Shown one piece after another: positions 31,657 through 42,231 of a DNA stretch of 64,000 nucleotides. The stretch's first letter is position 1; the number at the start of each line of letters is the position of its first letter. Under the pieces are notes generated by a model, which was not told the DNA's origin, did no database searches, and saw only the letters and a program-made list of their open reading frames with translations. The stretch is from Kocuria massiliensis (GTDB lineage Bacteria > Actinomycetota > Actinomycetes > Actinomycetales > Micrococcaceae): assembly GCF_900169715.1 (NCBI RefSeq), contig NZ_LT835161.1:1169590-1233589 (forward strand), in the 5' to 3' direction. Both the position numbers and the translations under genes were made by a program.

Positions 31657-31971
31657 CTACCCTTCGAGGTATTCGATGAGATTCTTACGCTGGTGAGCCC
31701 CGAGGCCGCGAAGGCGACGACTCGGTGCGATCCTCAGATCACGCATGATCGCAGCAGCTCGCACTTCACCAATACTCGGGAGCGATTTCAACATATCCTC
31801 GACGCGGATGCGTTGCAAAGCTTCATCCGTATCCGCGCGCTTCAAGAATTGCTCAATGGTGATTTCGCGATTCTTAAGCGCGAGTTTTGCGTTAGCGCGC
31901 GCCTGCCGCGAAAGCTTGGCCTTTTCACGAGCCGCCGCGCGTTCCTGGTCGGTCAGAGGGCGTAGAGCCAT
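31657..31971 (-). CDS. mihF: Integration host factor, actinobacterial type (MihF)
   Basis: Small basic nucleoid protein specific to actinobacteria, unrelated in sequence to the HU-like IHF of proteobacteria. ATG at 31971 (MALRPLTDQERAAAREKA) follows GAGGAAG, giving 104 residues; the open frame extends upstream but without support. The helix-two-turn-helix region (SLPSIGEVRAAAIMRDLRI, then GLGAHQRKNLIEYL) matches the family. Its ~170-base upstream region is AT-rich and presumably holds the promoter. Confidence 0.95.
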   Translation of the reverse strand: MALRPLTDQERAAAREKAKLSRQARANAKLALKNREITIEQFLKRADTDEALQRIRVEDMLKSLPSIGEVRAAAIMRDLRIAPSRRLRGLGAHQRKNLIEYLEG

Positions 31972-32140
31972 AGTTACTTCCTCTCCAGTGCGTACGAGAT
32001 AACAATTACTAATCCCCAAGATTCCCGTACGTATGGAAACTAAAGTACCCCAGGAATGCCGTACTTACCAGTCAGTAACACGCCGAATCTCGTGCTTTGT
32101 TTGACCTCGAAGGATACCTTCGTACGGCACGGACCCGCGC

Positions 32141-33001
32141 CTAGCCGGCATGCAGGGTTTGGCGCAAACGGGAATTGCAGGCAATCGCTTCCCTGACCAG
32201 CGCATCCGTATCCGGTCCATGACGTAAAACCCCACGTGAGGAGGAGACGACAACCTGATCCCGACATCCCCGGAAAACCTGAGCAAGATCCTCTTCCGAA
32301 GCGCCCTGGGCTCCGTATCCAGGAGCGAGGATCAGTCCATTGAACTCAGAGAGATGAATGCCCAGCGTGTCCAGCGAGTCGCCCACGGTTGCCCCCACGA
32401 CCAATCCGCAGGGTCCGACATGCTTCGAAGGGTGGCGTTCGTTCTCTTTATACGCTGCCTCAACGACACTTTTGGCCACCGACTTCTCGACTCCCTGATG
32501 CTGAACCTCGGCGCCTTCAGGGTTAGAGGTTAGCGCCAGCACGAAAGTGCCTTTCCTAGATTGCTCGGCCTGACGCATCGCTGGGTCCAAAGAACCGAAG
32601 CCCAGGTACGGGCTCACGGTAAGGAAGTCCCCCGCCAACGGCGAGGACGCCCCCAGCCATGCGTCGGCATAGGCGGCCATCGTGGAACCGATGTCCCCAC
32701 GCTTCGCATCGCAGATGACCTCGGTCCCCGATCCACGCATCGTCTCGATCACGCGTTCCAGGACCGCGATGCCCCCGGAACCGTGACGCTCGAAAAGTGC
32801 CACCTGAGGCTTGATCGAGGCGACTCTCCCCGACATGGCCTCGGCAACGGTCATGGCGAATCTCTCGAGGCCGTCCACCGAATCTTGAAGCCCCCAATCC
32901 CGCAGAAGCCCCGGATGAGGGTCAATCCCTACACAAAGGGGGCCGAGCTCCTGCATGGCGCCATAGAGGCGATCCCCTGCCTGCGTCATCGGTCGATTCA
33001 T
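32141..33001 (-). CDS. pyrF: Orotidine 5'-phosphate decarboxylase (group 2)
   Basis: Last step of UMP synthesis. The catalytic [10 protein letters not shown] motif and the N-terminal [12 protein letters not shown] (group 2 type) are present. Start ATG at 33001 overlaps the carB stop by 4 bases (ATGA), so it is coupled to carB; the open frame extends upstream into carB. 286 residues. Last gene of the pyrimidine operon. Confidence 0.94.
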   Translation of the reverse strand: MNRPMTQAGDRLYGAMQELGPLCVGIDPHPGLLRDWGLQDSVDGLERFAMTVAEAMSGRVASIKPQVALFERHGSGGIAVLERVIETMRGSGTEVICDAKRGDIGSTMAAYADAWLGASSPLAGDFLTVSPYLGFGSLDPAMRQAEQSRKGTFVLALTSNPEGAEVQHQGVEKSVAKSVVEAAYKENERHPSKHVGPCGLVVGATVGDSLDTLGIHLSEFNGLILAPGYGAQGASEEDLAQVFRGCRDQVVVSSSRGVLRHGPDTDALVREAIACNSRLRQTLHAG

Positions 33002-36000
33002 TTCGATGTCTTCTGAGCGGCTGCGGACAGGGTCGCTTCGTGGTCCTGGAGGCTCATGACATCCCAGGTGTGACGACGCTGCGCATCGATGGACTGGATC
33101 GCCGCACCGAATTCGGAGATCGTCGTCATCAATGGACATCCGATGCTCGTGGCCGCCGCGCGAATCTCGTAACCATCGCCGCGCGATTCCTCGGCGCCGG
33201 ACGGGGTGTTAAAGATCAGGTCGATGTCGCCGTCGGTGATCATGTCCACGACGGTGCGCTCCCCTTCCTCTGCTTCCCGAAGCTTGGAAACCACCGTGCA
33301 GTCGATCCCGTTGCGCCGCATGACCATGGCGGTCCCACCCGTCGTGATGATCTCGAAACCGAGCTCCTTGAGCATCTTGACGTAGACGATCGCCGCTCGT
33401 TTATCACGGTCGGCAACGGTCACGAAAACGCGGCCCTCTGTCGGCAAGATGTTTCCGACGGCGGCCTGCGCTTTGGCAAAGGCCGTGTCGAAAAATGCAT
33501 GGAGTCCCATAACCTCGCCCGTGGAACGCATCTCCGGGCCGAGCAGAGAATCCACGGCAGCACCGGTCTTGGTGCGGAACCGGTTGAAGGGCAATACCGC
33601 CTCCTTGACGGCAATTGCGGTGTCCTCCGGCAAATCGGCGCCGTCCATGTGAGAGGGCAATCGGCCTTCCTCGATGAGAGAAGCGATGGAACGTCCTGTA
33701 CCAATCAACGCCGCAGATTTAGCCAGCTGAACACCCGTCGCCTTGGACACAAACGGAACCGTCCGTGATGCCCGCGGATTAGCCTCGATGACGTAAAGGT
33801 TGTTCGAGGCCACGGCGAACTGGATGTTGATCAGTCCGCGGACGCCCACACCTTCGGCGATACTACGGGTGGCCTTTCGAACCCTTTCGATGATGCTGGG
33901 GCTCAAGGTCACGGGCGGGAGTGCACATGCGGAGTCGCCGGAGTGAATACCCGCTTCCTCAATGTGCTCCATGACGCCGCCCATGTAGAGATCGGTCCCG
34001 TCGTAGAGCGCGTCCACGTCGATCTCGATCGCGTCTTCGAGGAACTTATCGATCAAGGCCGGCTGAGACGGTGAAACCTCGGTCGCGTGGGAAAGGTAAC
34101 GCTCCAGATTTTGCTCGTCGTAGACGATCTCCATGCCGCGACCACCCAATACATAGGAAGGTCGCACGAGCACCGGATAGCCAATCTCGTCGGCGATCAC
34201 CTTTGCTTGCGCGAACGTTGAGGCCGTCCCGTTCTTCGGGGCAATCAAGCCGGCCCGGTCCAAGACTCGCGAGAATTCTCCACGGTCTTCGGCGAGGTCG
34301 ATTGCTTCTGGCGACGTGCCCAAAATCGGGACCCCCGCCTCTTGAAGTTCCCGAGCAAGTTTGAGCGGAGTTTGCCCACCGAGCTGCACGAAGACACCGA
34401 GAAGACCTCCGGTACGCCGTTCCGAGTCGATGACTTCGAGCACGTCTTCCAACGTCAGGGGCTCAAAGTACAGGCGCGTGGAGATGTCGTAGTCAGTAGA
34501 AACGGTTTCGGGATTGCAGTTGACCATAACGGTCTCATAGCCGGCTTCCCGCAGAACCATCGAGGCGTGAACGCAGGAGTAGTCGAACTCGATCCCTTGG
34601 CCAATACGGTTGGGCCCCGAGCCGAGAATCATGATGGATTGTCCCCCGTGCGGGGCCACCTCATCTTCCTGGTCGTAAGACGAATAGTGGTAGGGCGTGA
34701 ACGCCTCAAATTCCGCCGCGCAGGTGTCTACGGTCTTGAACACGGGACGGACGCCGAGACTGTGGCGTACCCCGCGGACGACGTCCTCCCGGAGATGCAC
34801 AAGTTCCGCGATCTGGGCGTCGGAGAATCCGTGACGCTTCGCCGTCTCTAGCGTCTCCCGCGTCAAATTCCCGTCGGTGCGTACGAGGTCGGCCACTTCG
34901 TTGATGAGAACGAGCTGATCCAAGAACCACGGGTCGATGCCAGTGGCCTCATACATACGGTCGACACTCGCGCCCGCTGCAAGAGCCTGGCGAACGTGAT
35001 GAATGCGCTCGGTCGTCGGCGTCTTGCAGGACTCGACCAGCTCCTCGAGCTTCGCAGGATCCAGCTGGTCATTGCCGAAGGTAAATTCGCTGCCTTTTTG
35101 TTCCAGCGATCGCATCGCTTTCTGCAACGCTTCGGTGAAATTGCGTCCCAAGGCCATGGCTTCACCCACGGACTTCATGGTGGTCGTCAGAGTCGGATCC
35201 GCAGCAGGGAATTTCTCGAAGGCAAACCGCGGAATTTTGACGACGACGTAGTCCAAGGTCGGCTCGAACGAGGCCGGGGTTTTGCGCGTGATGTCGTTGG
35301 GGATCTCATCGAGCGTGTACCCGAGCGAAAGCTTGGTAGCGATCTTCGCGATCGGGAAACCCGTGGCCTTGGAGGCCAACGCGGACGAACGGGAGACGCG
35401 CGGGTTCATTTCGATGACCACAATGCGGCCCGTCACGGGATCCACGGCGAATTGAATGTTGCATCCGCCGGTGTCCACGCCGACCTCACGGATCACGGCG
35501 ATGGCCACGTCGCGCATCTTTTGGTATTCGCGGTCGGTCAAGGTCAAGGCCGGAGCCACCGTGATCGAGTCGCCGGTGTGAACACCCACGGGATCAAAAT
35601 TCTCAATCGAGCACACGACCACGACGTTGTCGTTCTTGTCGCGCATCATCTCGAGCTCGTATTCCTTCCACCCGAGGATCGACTCCTCGAGCAAAACCTC
35701 CGAAGTCGGGCTGTATTGAATGCCCGCGCCGGCGATGCGGTGGAGGTCTTCCTCGTTATAGGCCATGCCAGAGCCCAATCCACCCATGGTGAAGGAAGGG
35801 CGAACGACCATGGGATAACCGAGCTTTTCCGCGGCCTTCAGCGCCTCCTCCATGGAGTGAACGATCTCAGATCGGGCCGATTCGGCGCCGCAACGCTCGA
35901 CGACGCCCTTGAATGCTTCACGATCCTCACCCAGATTGATGGCCGCGATATTGGCACCGATCAGCTCGACTCCGAATTTCTCGAGAGTTCCGCGGTCGTC

Positions 36001-36306
36001 CAGAGCAATCGCCGCGTTGAGGGCGGTCTGCCCGCCCAGGGTCGGAAGGATGGCATCAGGTCGTTCGCGCTCAATGATGCGCTCAATAGTGTCCGGCGTA
36101 ATGGGCTCGATGTACGTGGCATCGGCAAATTCCGGGTCGGTCATGATGGTGGCCGGATTCGAGTTCACAAGAATGACTCGGATGCCCTCTTCGCGCAGCA
36201 CGCGGAGGGCCTGCGTACCGGAATAGTCGAATTCGGCGGCCTGACCGATGACGATGGGGCCGGAGCCGATGACCAGGACGCTCTTGAGGTCGTGACGACG
36301 AGGCAT
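32998..36306 (-). CDS. carB: Carbamoyl-phosphate synthase large subunit
   Basis: Makes carbamoyl phosphate for pyrimidines and arginine. Two ATP-grasp halves ([20 protein letters not shown] at the start and [20 protein letters not shown] at the second), and a C-terminal MGS-like regulatory domain ([13 protein letters not shown] onward). Start ATG at 36306 ([10 protein letters not shown]) with AGGAAAG upstream, giving 1102 residues; the longer reading overlaps carA. It lies 4 bases after carA and overlaps pyrF. Confidence 0.97.
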   Translation of the reverse strand: MPRRHDLKSVLVIGSGPIVIGQAAEFDYSGTQALRVLREEGIRVILVNSNPATIMTDPEFADATYIEPITPDTIERIIERERPDAILPTLGGQTALNAAIALDDRGTLEKFGVELIGANIAAINLGEDREAFKGVVERCGAESARSEIVHSMEEALKAAEKLGYPMVVRPSFTMGGLGSGMAYNEEDLHRIAGAGIQYSPTSEVLLEESILGWKEYELEMMRDKNDNVVVVCSIENFDPVGVHTGDSITVAPALTLTDREYQKMRDVAIAVIREVGVDTGGCNIQFAVDPVTGRIVVIEMNPRVSRSSALASKATGFPIAKIATKLSLGYTLDEIPNDITRKTPASFEPTLDYVVVKIPRFAFEKFPAADPTLTTTMKSVGEAMALGRNFTEALQKAMRSLEQKGSEFTFGNDQLDPAKLEELVESCKTPTTERIHHVRQALAAGASVDRMYEATGIDPWFLDQLVLINEVADLVRTDGNLTRETLETAKRHGFSDAQIAELVHLREDVVRGVRHSLGVRPVFKTVDTCAAEFEAFTPYHYSSYDQEDEVAPHGGQSIMILGSGPNRIGQGIEFDYSCVHASMVLREAGYETVMVNCNPETVSTDYDISTRLYFEPLTLEDVLEVIDSERRTGGLLGVFVQLGGQTPLKLARELQEAGVPILGTSPEAIDLAEDRGEFSRVLDRAGLIAPKNGTASTFAQAKVIADEIGYPVLVRPSYVLGGRGMEIVYDEQNLERYLSHATEVSPSQPALIDKFLEDAIEIDVDALYDGTDLYMGGVMEHIEEAGIHSGDSACALPPVTLSPSIIERVRKATRSIAEGVGVRGLINIQFAVASNNLYVIEANPRASRTVPFVSKATGVQLAKSAALIGTGRSIASLIEEGRLPSHMDGADLPEDTAIAVKEAVLPFNRFRTKTGAAVDSLLGPEMRSTGEVMGLHAFFDTAFAKAQAAVGNILPTEGRVFVTVADRDKRAAIVYVKMLKELGFEIITTGGTAMVMRRNGIDCTVVSKLREAEEGERTVVDMITDGDIDLIFNTPSGAEESRGDGYEIRAAATSIGCPLMTTISEFGAAIQSIDAQRRHTWDVMSLQDHEATLSAAAQKTSK

Positions 36307-36310
36307 AGGT

Positions 36311-37495
36311 TTACTTTCCTGCTTTCTGGCTGGCGGCATCGGTGGAAGTCATGAGCTCGATGAATCGATCGAATAAGTAGGCCGCGTCGTGAGGTCCAGC
36401 CGCGGCCTCCGGGTGATATTGAACGGAGAAGGCGGGAATGTCCAGGCAACGAAGACCCTCGACGACGTCGTCGTTGAGACCAACGTGCGACACCTCAACC
36501 TTTCCAAATTCTTCGCAGGGTGCGGTAACCGGCCCATCGAGCGGGGCGTCCACCGCGAATCCATGGTTCTGGGCGGTAATCTCCACGCGACCCGTGGTCC
36601 GGTCCATGACGGGCTGGTTGATGCCACGGTGCCCAAAGGGCAATTTGTAGGTACCGAACCCGAGGGCACGTCCCAACAGCTGATTGCCAAAGCAAATGCC
36701 GAAGAAAGGAATTCCTCGACGAAGAATTCCGCGAAGCAACTCGACCTGGACATCGGCCGTTTCCGGGTCGCCAGGACCATTCGAAAAGAACGCGCCATCG
36801 ACGTTCAGATCGACGAGCTCGTCCAGAGTGATGTTCGCAGGGACCACATGGACCCGCACCCCGCGCTCGGCAAATCGTTGCGGTGTCATGGATTTGATGC
36901 CCAGATCGACCGCGACGAGCGTAGCAAGCGGTTCGCCGTTCCATCCGTGGTCCCGCGGCTCAACGGTGTACTTGCTGGTCACGCTGACCTCGTCCGCGAG
37001 CCGGCGCCCCTTCATCTCGGCGGAAGCGACAACTCGGCGGATCATCTCCTCGTGTGAGAGTTGGGCCTGCTCGCCACTGAAGATCCCAGAGCGCATGGCA
37101 CCCGAATCTCGCAGGTGACGGGTCAGGGCCCTCGTGTCCACACCCTGAATGCCAACCACACCTTGTGCGGTGAGGTCCTCATCCAACGATCGCTCGGAGC
37201 GCCAATTTGAGGGCCGTCGGGCAGCATCTCGTACGACGTATCCGCTGACCCAGATGCGACGTGACTCGGCGTCTTCGGCGTTGACGCCGGTGTTGCCAAT
37301 GTGAGGAGCGGTTTGCACGACGATCTGCCCCGCATACGAGGGATCCGTCAGGGTCTCTTGATAACCGGTCATGCCCGTGGAGAAAACGGCCTCTCCAAAG
37401 GCCTCCCCCGTTGCACCGTAGGTTCGGCCGCGATACGTCGTGCCGTCTTCGAGAACCAGTACGGCCCGATTCGCGGGCTGCTGTGCATGTGTCAT
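36311..37495 (-). CDS. carA: Carbamoyl-phosphate synthase small subunit
   Basis: Glutamine amidotransferase subunit supplying ammonia to CarB. GATase class I nucleophile in [17 protein letters not shown]-terminal CPSase domain [24 protein letters not shown] truncated here to [14 protein letters not shown] for display. His-Glu pair in VQYHPEA. 394 residues, start ATG at 37495. Directly followed by carB in the pyrR operon. Confidence 0.97.
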   Translation of the reverse strand: MTHAQQPANRAVLVLEDGTTYRGRTYGATGEAFGEAVFSTGMTGYQETLTDPSYAGQIVVQTAPHIGNTGVNAEDAESRRIWVSGYVVRDAARRPSNWRSERSLDEDLTAQGVVGIQGVDTRALTRHLRDSGAMRSGIFSGEQAQLSHEEMIRRVVASAEMKGRRLADEVSVTSKYTVEPRDHGWNGEPLATLVAVDLGIKSMTPQRFAERGVRVHVVPANITLDELVDLNVDGAFFSNGPGDPETADVQVELLRGILRRGIPFFGICFGNQLLGRALGFGTYKLPFGHRGINQPVMDRTTGRVEITAQNHGFAVDAPLDGPVTAPCEEFGKVEVSHVGLNDDVVEGLRCLDIPAFSVQYHPEAAAGPHDAAYLFDRFIELMTSTDAASQKAGK

Positions 37496-37499
37496 GAAT

Positions 37500-38078
37500 T
37501 CACTTCCTAGTGGTTTCTACAGACGGCCCGGAGGCCTCAGTGTCCTGGTTCTGGTGAGGTGCGGGAAGAGCGGTGGCAGCGTCCGGAACATGTGCTCGTA
37601 GACGGTCCAACAGCTCAGGAGTATCGGCGGCTCGTCGGGTTCGTAGCCCGGTGTCCACCAGCCGGTCGCCGAGACGCCACGAGATGACGGCCAACCCGTC
37701 CTTCTCGACGAATTTTCCGGCCATGCCGGATTCGCGTCGAAGCACCTCGATGGAATCCCGAGGGATCCAGAGGTCTCGGGAGCCATCGCGAGTCACGATC
37801 AGGCCCTCCGGATAAACCAAGGCCTGGCCATTGGATTTCACGCCCAAGCCGTGAACCGCAATTCTGTCCAGCCAGTCTCCGGCGGTGGTGGTGCAAACGT
37901 ATTGGACGTGGCAGGCGAATTCCGCGGTGCTTCCCTCGAGTTCCTGGGGAACGTGAGGTACGTCAGCGATTCCGGCCTGTCTTGTGGTTCGGGAGCGCCA
38001 TCCCCAGGCAATCAGGGCGAATACCAAGGCCGCCAAGATCAACGAAGAGACCAACGTCAGCAGGTGGTTGACAGACAT
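37500..38078 (-). CDS. PH-like-domain membrane protein within the pyrimidine operon
   Basis: 192 residues: one N-terminal membrane segment (about 7-27, [19 protein letters not shown]), a cytoplasmic domain starting at about 50, predicted as beta-rich and similar to the PH-like proteins annotated at this place in Micrococcales, and a disordered Gln/Ser/Thr tail. Function not known. It sits 6 bases from pyrC and 4 from carA, so it is certainly in the pyr operon. Its position is conserved in this group as I recall, which argues for a link to pyrimidine metabolism or enzyme localisation. Confidence 0.8.
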   Translation of the reverse strand: MSVNHLLTLVSSLILAALVFALIAWGWRSRTTRQAGIADVPHVPQELEGSTAEFACHVQYVCTTTAGDWLDRIAVHGLGVKSNGQALVYPEGLIVTRDGSRDLWIPRDSIEVLRRESGMAGKFVEKDGLAVISWRLGDRLVDTGLRTRRAADTPELLDRLRAHVPDAATALPAPHQNQDTEASGPSVETTRK

Positions 38079-38084
38079 CTTTTC

Positions 38085-39404
38085 CTAATTCTCCGCGCCA
38101 GCATTGCGCGGTGTAGCCAAGCAGCCGTTCAGCACGGTCGGGTGACCTTTGAGGAAGGTTGCTCGGACTTGGCCAGGAACGTCCATCGCCTTGTACGGCG
38201 AATTACGTCCCTTAGAAGCATGGGTTTGAGGGTCAACCGTTCGGCGAGCTTCGGGGTCGACGAGCACCATATTCGCGGGTTCCCCCTGGGCGAGGGGGCG
38301 GCCCTGATCATCGATACGGGCGATGCGAGCTGGGACGGTGGACATAATTCGAGCAACATCGGACCAACCGATCGTGCCGGTTTCCACGAGGGTCATCTGA
38401 ATAATGGACAAGGCCGTTTCGAGCCCCGTCATACCCATCGCCGCGGTGGACCACTCACATTCCTTGGCCTCGAGGGGGTGCGGGGCATGATCGGTTCCGA
38501 TCACGTCGATCGTTCCGTCGGCAACGGCCGCCCGCAACGCTTCCACGTCTTCTCGTGTACGGAGGGGCGGATTGACCTTGTACACCGGGTCGTAAGTCCG
38601 CACGAGCTCATCCGTGAGCACCAGGTGGTGCGGTGTCACCTCGGCGGTGACATCAATGCCGCGCTCCTTGGCCCAGCGAATGATTTCCACCGACCCCTTG
38701 GTGGAAACGTGGCAAATGTGCACGCGAGAACCGACATGCTGAGCCAATAGGACGTCACGGGCGATGATCGCCTCCTCCGCGACCGCCGGCCAACCGGCCA
38801 ACCCCAGGTCCGCCGACACACTTCCCTCGTTCATCTGGGCGTCTTCGGTCAGTGCAGGCTCTTGAGCATGTTGGGCGACGACGCCGTCGAAGGTCTTGAC
38901 GTATTCCAGGGCACGGCGCATCAGCAACGCGTTATGCACGCACTTGCCGTCGTCCGAGAACATGCGGACCTGGGCCCGCGAATCAGCCATGGCCCCGATC
39001 TCGGCGAGCCGTTCACCTTGGAGACCCACCGTCACGGCGCCGATGGGGTGGACGTCGGCCCACCCTGCCGCGCGGCCGAGTTCCCACACCTGTTCGACCA
39101 GACCTGCCGTGTCGGCCACCGGCTGTGAATTCGCCATCGCACAGACGGCGGTATATCCCCCCGCTGCTGCGGCTCGCGTCCCGGTTTCGACCGTTTCCGC
39201 GTCCTCGCGGCCTGGTTCCCGAAGGTGAGTATGGACATCGACGAGGCCTGGGAGGGCGATCAGGCCCTCCGCTTCGATGACTTCGGCGTCACGCTCCGGA
39301 AGGTCGGTTCCTGTTTCGGTGATGGTGGCGTCTTCGACTCGCAGGTCGACGACGTTTTCGCCGAGAACATTGGCCCGGCGGATCAAAAAATGCTGTGAGC
39401 TCAT
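38085..39404 (-). CDS. pyrC: Dihydroorotase
   Basis: Third step of pyrimidine synthesis: cyclises carbamoyl aspartate. Metal-binding DVHTHLREPG, HICHVSTKGS and GTDHAPH are intact. Start ATG at 39404 (MSSQHFLIRR) with AAAGGA upstream, giving 439 residues; the open frame to 39641 overlaps pyrB and is not used. It lies 8 bases after pyrB. Confidence 0.95.
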   Translation of the reverse strand: MSSQHFLIRRANVLGENVVDLRVEDATITETGTDLPERDAEVIEAEGLIALPGLVDVHTHLREPGREDAETVETGTRAAAAGGYTAVCAMANSQPVADTAGLVEQVWELGRAAGWADVHPIGAVTVGLQGERLAEIGAMADSRAQVRMFSDDGKCVHNALLMRRALEYVKTFDGVVAQHAQEPALTEDAQMNEGSVSADLGLAGWPAVAEEAIIARDVLLAQHVGSRVHICHVSTKGSVEIIRWAKERGIDVTAEVTPHHLVLTDELVRTYDPVYKVNPPLRTREDVEALRAAVADGTIDVIGTDHAPHPLEAKECEWSTAAMGMTGLETALSIIQMTLVETGTIGWSDVARIMSTVPARIARIDDQGRPLAQGEPANMVLVDPEARRTVDPQTHASKGRNSPYKAMDVPGQVRATFLKGHPTVLNGCLATPRNAGAEN

Positions 39405-39412
39405 GATGTCCT

Positions 39413-40396
39413 TTACAGTGCGGAATGGTCGGAAGTGCCCTGAGGCCCGGTGAGAAGGTGATACAACACGGACATGCGCACCGAAACACCGTTGGTCACC
39501 TGGTCGAGGACGAGAGATCTCGGAGAGTCCGCGGCGGCCGCACTGATTTCTAGCCCGCGGTTCATGGGTCCGGGGTGCAAAATTGCCGTTTCGGCACCGC
39601 GACCGTCCAAGTAGGCCAGCCGTTCCGGCGTCAGGCCCCACATCCTGGCGTACTCCTCCGACGACGGGAAAAACGAGGCATGCATGCGCTCCCGCTGGAT
39701 CCTGAGCATCATGATCGCGTCAAGGTCGTGTGTTAGCGCCTCGTCGAGGTCGTAACACACCTCGACGGGCCAGTCGTCGATGCGCACAGGCAACAAGGTC
39801 GGCGGCGACACCAAGATCACGCGCACCCCGAGCAAGGACAGCAACCACACGTTGGATCGAGCGACCCGCGAATGCAGCACGTCGCCCACGATTGCTACCG
39901 TCATGCCCCGAAGACTCGAGCCACGCGTGGGCTCCCCGGTTAGTCGAGACCGATGCTGGCGCAGAGTCATGGCATCCAACAAGGCCTGCGTCGGATGCGC
40001 ATGCATTCCGTCCCCGGCGTTAATCACGGGGGAAGAAATCCAGCCGCTGGTTGCCAAGCGTTCCGGAGCACCCGAGGAAGGATGGCGGATCACGATGGCG
40101 TCGGCGTTGATGGCTTCGAGGGTTTGAGCGGTGTCTTTGAGAGACTCGCCCTTCGACACGGAAGAGCCTTTGGCCGCGAAATTGATGACGTCCGCGGACA
40201 GTCTCTTCTCAGCGGTTTCGAAAGAGATGCGAGTTCGCGTCGAGTCCTCGAAGAACAGGTTGACCACGGTGCGTCCGCGCAGGGCCGGAAGCTTCTTGAC
40301 CTCTCGGTTGCCCACCTCGGCCATGCTGTCGGCGGTGTCGAGAATCTCTATCGCCTCGGCGAGGCTCAAGTCTTGGGTATCGAGTAGATGCTTCAT
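39413..40396 (-). CDS. pyrB: Aspartate carbamoyltransferase catalytic subunit
   Basis: Second step of pyrimidine synthesis. Carbamoyl phosphate-binding [13 protein letters not shown] and [11 protein letters not shown], plus MLRIQRER and [11 protein letters not shown]. 327 residues, full length. ATG start overlaps the pyrR stop by 4 bases (ATGA). No pyrI-like regulatory subunit was seen, as usual in actinobacteria. Confidence 0.97.
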   Translation of the reverse strand: MKHLLDTQDLSLAEAIEILDTADSMAEVGNREVKKLPALRGRTVVNLFFEDSTRTRISFETAEKRLSADVINFAAKGSSVSKGESLKDTAQTLEAINADAIVIRHPSSGAPERLATSGWISSPVINAGDGMHAHPTQALLDAMTLRQHRSRLTGEPTRGSSLRGMTVAIVGDVLHSRVARSNVWLLSLLGVRVILVSPPTLLPVRIDDWPVEVCYDLDEALTHDLDAIMMLRIQRERMHASFFPSSEEYARMWGLTPERLAYLDGRGAETAILHPGPMNRGLEISAAAADSPRSLVLDQVTNGVSVRMSVLYHLLTGPQGTSDHSAL

Positions 40397-41034
40397 GCGA
40401 TGGATCCCTTCTTGGCCTCAGCGCCCGGATCGAGCACGACACTGTCGGAGACATCGCGATCCCCGGTACCGCCGGACGTGATGGGCGGTTCGTCGGTTTC
40501 TCGAAGAAAAACCTTGACGGATTCGTGGTGCGACGTCGGCAGGTTCTTACCCACATGGTCCGCGCGAATAGGTAGCTGACGATGGCCGCGATCTGTCAGG
40601 ACGGCGGGGCGGCCAAAATCCGCCAGGGCGTCTAATGCCGCGCGAATGGTACGACCCGAGTACAAGACATCGTCAACCAAAACGACGTTTTTTCCGTCGA
40701 TCCCCGCGGCAGGAATGTGTGTCGGCGCCGGGGTACGGGACGTGTTCCGCCGCAGATCATCGCGGTACATCGTGACGTCCAGTTGCCCCAGAGAAGCATC
40801 AATATCAAATGACGTTTCGGTGGCGGCTATTTTCTGCGCCAACCTTTGCGCGAGGGGAAAACCTCGCCGGGGAATGCCTAAAAGCACGAGATCCTTCGTG
40901 CCCCTATTGGACTCGACGATCTCATGAGCTATACGGGTCAGAGCCCGGTTGACATCCGCGGTATCCAAAATCACGCGCGCGTTCGAGGAAATCCGAGTAT
41001 TCGGTTCCGCATCGGAACGGTAGTGAGTAGTCAT
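40393..41034 (-). CDS. pyrR: Pyrimidine operon regulator PyrR / uracil phosphoribosyltransferase
   Basis: UMP-sensing RNA-binding protein and weak uracil phosphoribosyltransferase. PRPP motif [12 protein letters not shown] at 118-129. 213 residues, about 25-30 more than usual, from an acidic, Ser/Gly-rich tail (from about 183). First gene of pyrR-pyrB-pyrC-(PH-like)-carA-carB-pyrF. A PyrR-binding-like RNA element overlaps its ribosome binding site, so autorepression at translation is likely. Confidence 0.95.
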   Translation of the reverse strand: MTTHYRSDAEPNTRISSNARVILDTADVNRALTRIAHEIVESNRGTKDLVLLGIPRRGFPLAQRLAQKIAATETSFDIDASLGQLDVTMYRDDLRRNTSRTPAPTHIPAAGIDGKNVVLVDDVLYSGRTIRAALDALADFGRPAVLTDRGHRQLPIRADHVGKNLPTSHHESVKVFLRETDEPPITSGGTGDRDVSDSVVLDPGAEAKKGSIA

Positions 41035-41041
41035 CGCGATT

Positions 41042-41075
41042 GCCTCCTTCCCCGCCTCACGGGACGGAATTTAAA
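41042..41075 (-). promoter_or_regulatory. PyrR-binding RNA element over the pyrR ribosome binding site
   Basis: The minus strand reads ATTCCGTCCCGTGAGGCGGG, then GAAGGAGGC ahead of the pyrR ATG. It contains UCCCGUGAGGC, a close match to the PyrR-loop consensus UCCNGNGAGGYU, on a short CCCG/CGGG stem immediately before the GGAAGGAGG ribosome binding site. In mycobacteria PyrR is reported to repress translation through such a site. Binding when UMP is high would mask the ribosome binding site. Confidence 0.7.
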
Positions 41076-41120
41076 GGTCAGCAAGATGAATGCATCTCGG
41101 CCAAGCTACCACACCGAAAG

Positions 41121-41157
41121 ACGGACGCCGCCGGGAGAAACTCCCGACGGCGTCCGT
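41121..41157 (-). terminator. Long hairpin between nusB and pyrR
   Basis: 17-bp stem with one mismatch, ACGGACGCCGTCGGGAG paired with CTCCCGGCGGCGTCCGT on the minus strand, loop TTT, only 7 bases past the nusB stop. Followed by TCTTTCGG, a weak U-tract. Likely the terminator of the efp-nusB unit, making the pyr genes a separate operon, or possibly an attenuator within a longer transcript. Confidence 0.7.
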
Positions 41158-41164
41158 CGTTGTC

Positions 41165-41578
41165 TTAATCGGTCATCAAGGTGGGCTTGACCTTCTGCAA
41201 TCGACCCAGCACCCCGTTGATAAACCGCGGTGAATCGTCGGTTGAATGCGTGCGTGCCAGGCCCGTCGCTTCCGCCACGGCTACGGCGTCGGGCACATCA
41301 TCGTTGTACAGCAATTCCCAGACACCCATGCGTAACAACGCGCGGTCCACGGAGGGCATGCGATCCATGGCCCATCCCTTGGAATAGGTCTCGATGTACT
41401 CTCGGATCTCTTCGTCTCGCTCGACGACACCCTGCACGATTCTCTCTGAATAATCTGAGATCAATGCCGAGGTGTGCAGGCGCCGACGCCGGAGAACCTC
41501 GAGGGTATCCTCGTGGCGTTCTTCGGCCTCAAACAGTACTTCCAGGGCGCGAACGCGCGCTTTAGTTCTCGAATTCAC
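41165..41578 (-). CDS. nusB: Transcription antitermination factor NusB
   Basis: Antitermination protein that binds boxA RNA with S10 (NusE), acting in rRNA transcription. 137 residues: starts [19 protein letters not shown] and includes [20 protein letters not shown] and [12 protein letters not shown] start overlaps the efp stop by 4 bases (GTGA), so it is coupled to efp. A strong hairpin follows. Confidence 0.95.
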   Translation of the reverse strand: MNSRTKARVRALEVLFEAEERHEDTLEVLRRRRLHTSALISDYSERIVQGVVERDEEIREYIETYSKGWAMDRMPSVDRALLRMGVWELLYNDDVPDAVAVAEATGLARTHSTDDSPRFINGVLGRLQKVKPTLMTD

Positions 41579-42138
41579 TCGTTGACGCGGCCCAGGTAAT
41601 CGCCGGAGCGGGTGTCGACCTTGACCTTGGTGCCCTGCTCCACGAACAGCGGAACCTGGATCGTGGCACCGGTTTCGAGCGTGGCGGGCTTGTTGCCACC
41701 GGTGGAACGGTCACCCTGAAGGCCCGGCTCGGTGTAGGTGATTTCCAGAACTACCGACGGCGGCAACTCAATGTACAGCGGCGCACCTTCGTGCATCGCG
41801 AGAGTCACGTTCTGGTTTTCCAACATGAAGTTGGCGGCGTCTCCAACCACAGCCTCCGGCACGTTGATCTGGTCGTAGGTCTTGTTGTCCATGAAGACGT
41901 AATCGGCACCATCCTGGTACAGGTACTGGTACTCGGAACGGTCCACGGTGGTCAGCTCGACCTTGGCGCCGGCGTTGAATGTCTTGTCGACGACCTTGCC
42001 GGTGTTGACGTTGCGCAGCTTGGTGCGCACGAACGCACCGCCCTTGCCCGGCTTGACGTGCTGGAATTCGATGACACCCCAGAGATTCCCGTCGAGCTTG
42101 AGGATGGTCCCGTTCTTGATGTCGTTGGTCGTTGCCAC
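41575..42138 (-). CDS. efp: Elongation factor P
   Basis: Translation factor that relieves ribosome stalling at polyproline. Start GTG at 42138 ([18 protein letters not shown]) preceded by AAAGGAG at ideal spacing; GTG at 42144 would add two residues. [15 protein letters not shown] is the domain I tip with the modifiable Lys position, and the [16 protein letters not shown] end matches. 187 residues. Followed by nusB. Confidence 0.95.
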   Translation of the reverse strand: MATTNDIKNGTILKLDGNLWGVIEFQHVKPGKGGAFVRTKLRNVNTGKVVDKTFNAGAKVELTTVDRSEYQYLYQDGADYVFMDNKTYDQINVPEAVVGDAANFMLENQNVTLAMHEGAPLYIELPPSVVLEITYTEPGLQGDRSTGGNKPATLETGATIQVPLFVEQGTKVKVDTRSGDYLGRVNE

Positions 42139-42202
42139 GAACACTCCTTTGGCGGATCGTCGATGGGCACGCTCAAACAGCGTGCATGGTTAATCGATAG
42201 CT

Positions 42203-42208
42203 ATTGTA
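42203..42208 (-). promoter_or_regulatory. Likely -10 box for efp
   Basis: TACAAT on the minus strand, 65 bases ahead of the efp start, is one base from the -10 consensus. The -35 region (AAAACC, 17 bases away) is poor. A GCACGCT/AGCGTGC hairpin (42185-42167) lies between the -10 box and the start. Confidence 0.4.
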
Positions 42209-42231
42209 ACGCTCTGGTGGTACCTGGTTTT

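Noticed and set aside
34996-36354. 452-codon open frame antisense to carB
   Set aside because: High-GC antisense opening over a strongly conserved gene; its translation is Arg/Gly/His-rich with no recognisable domain.
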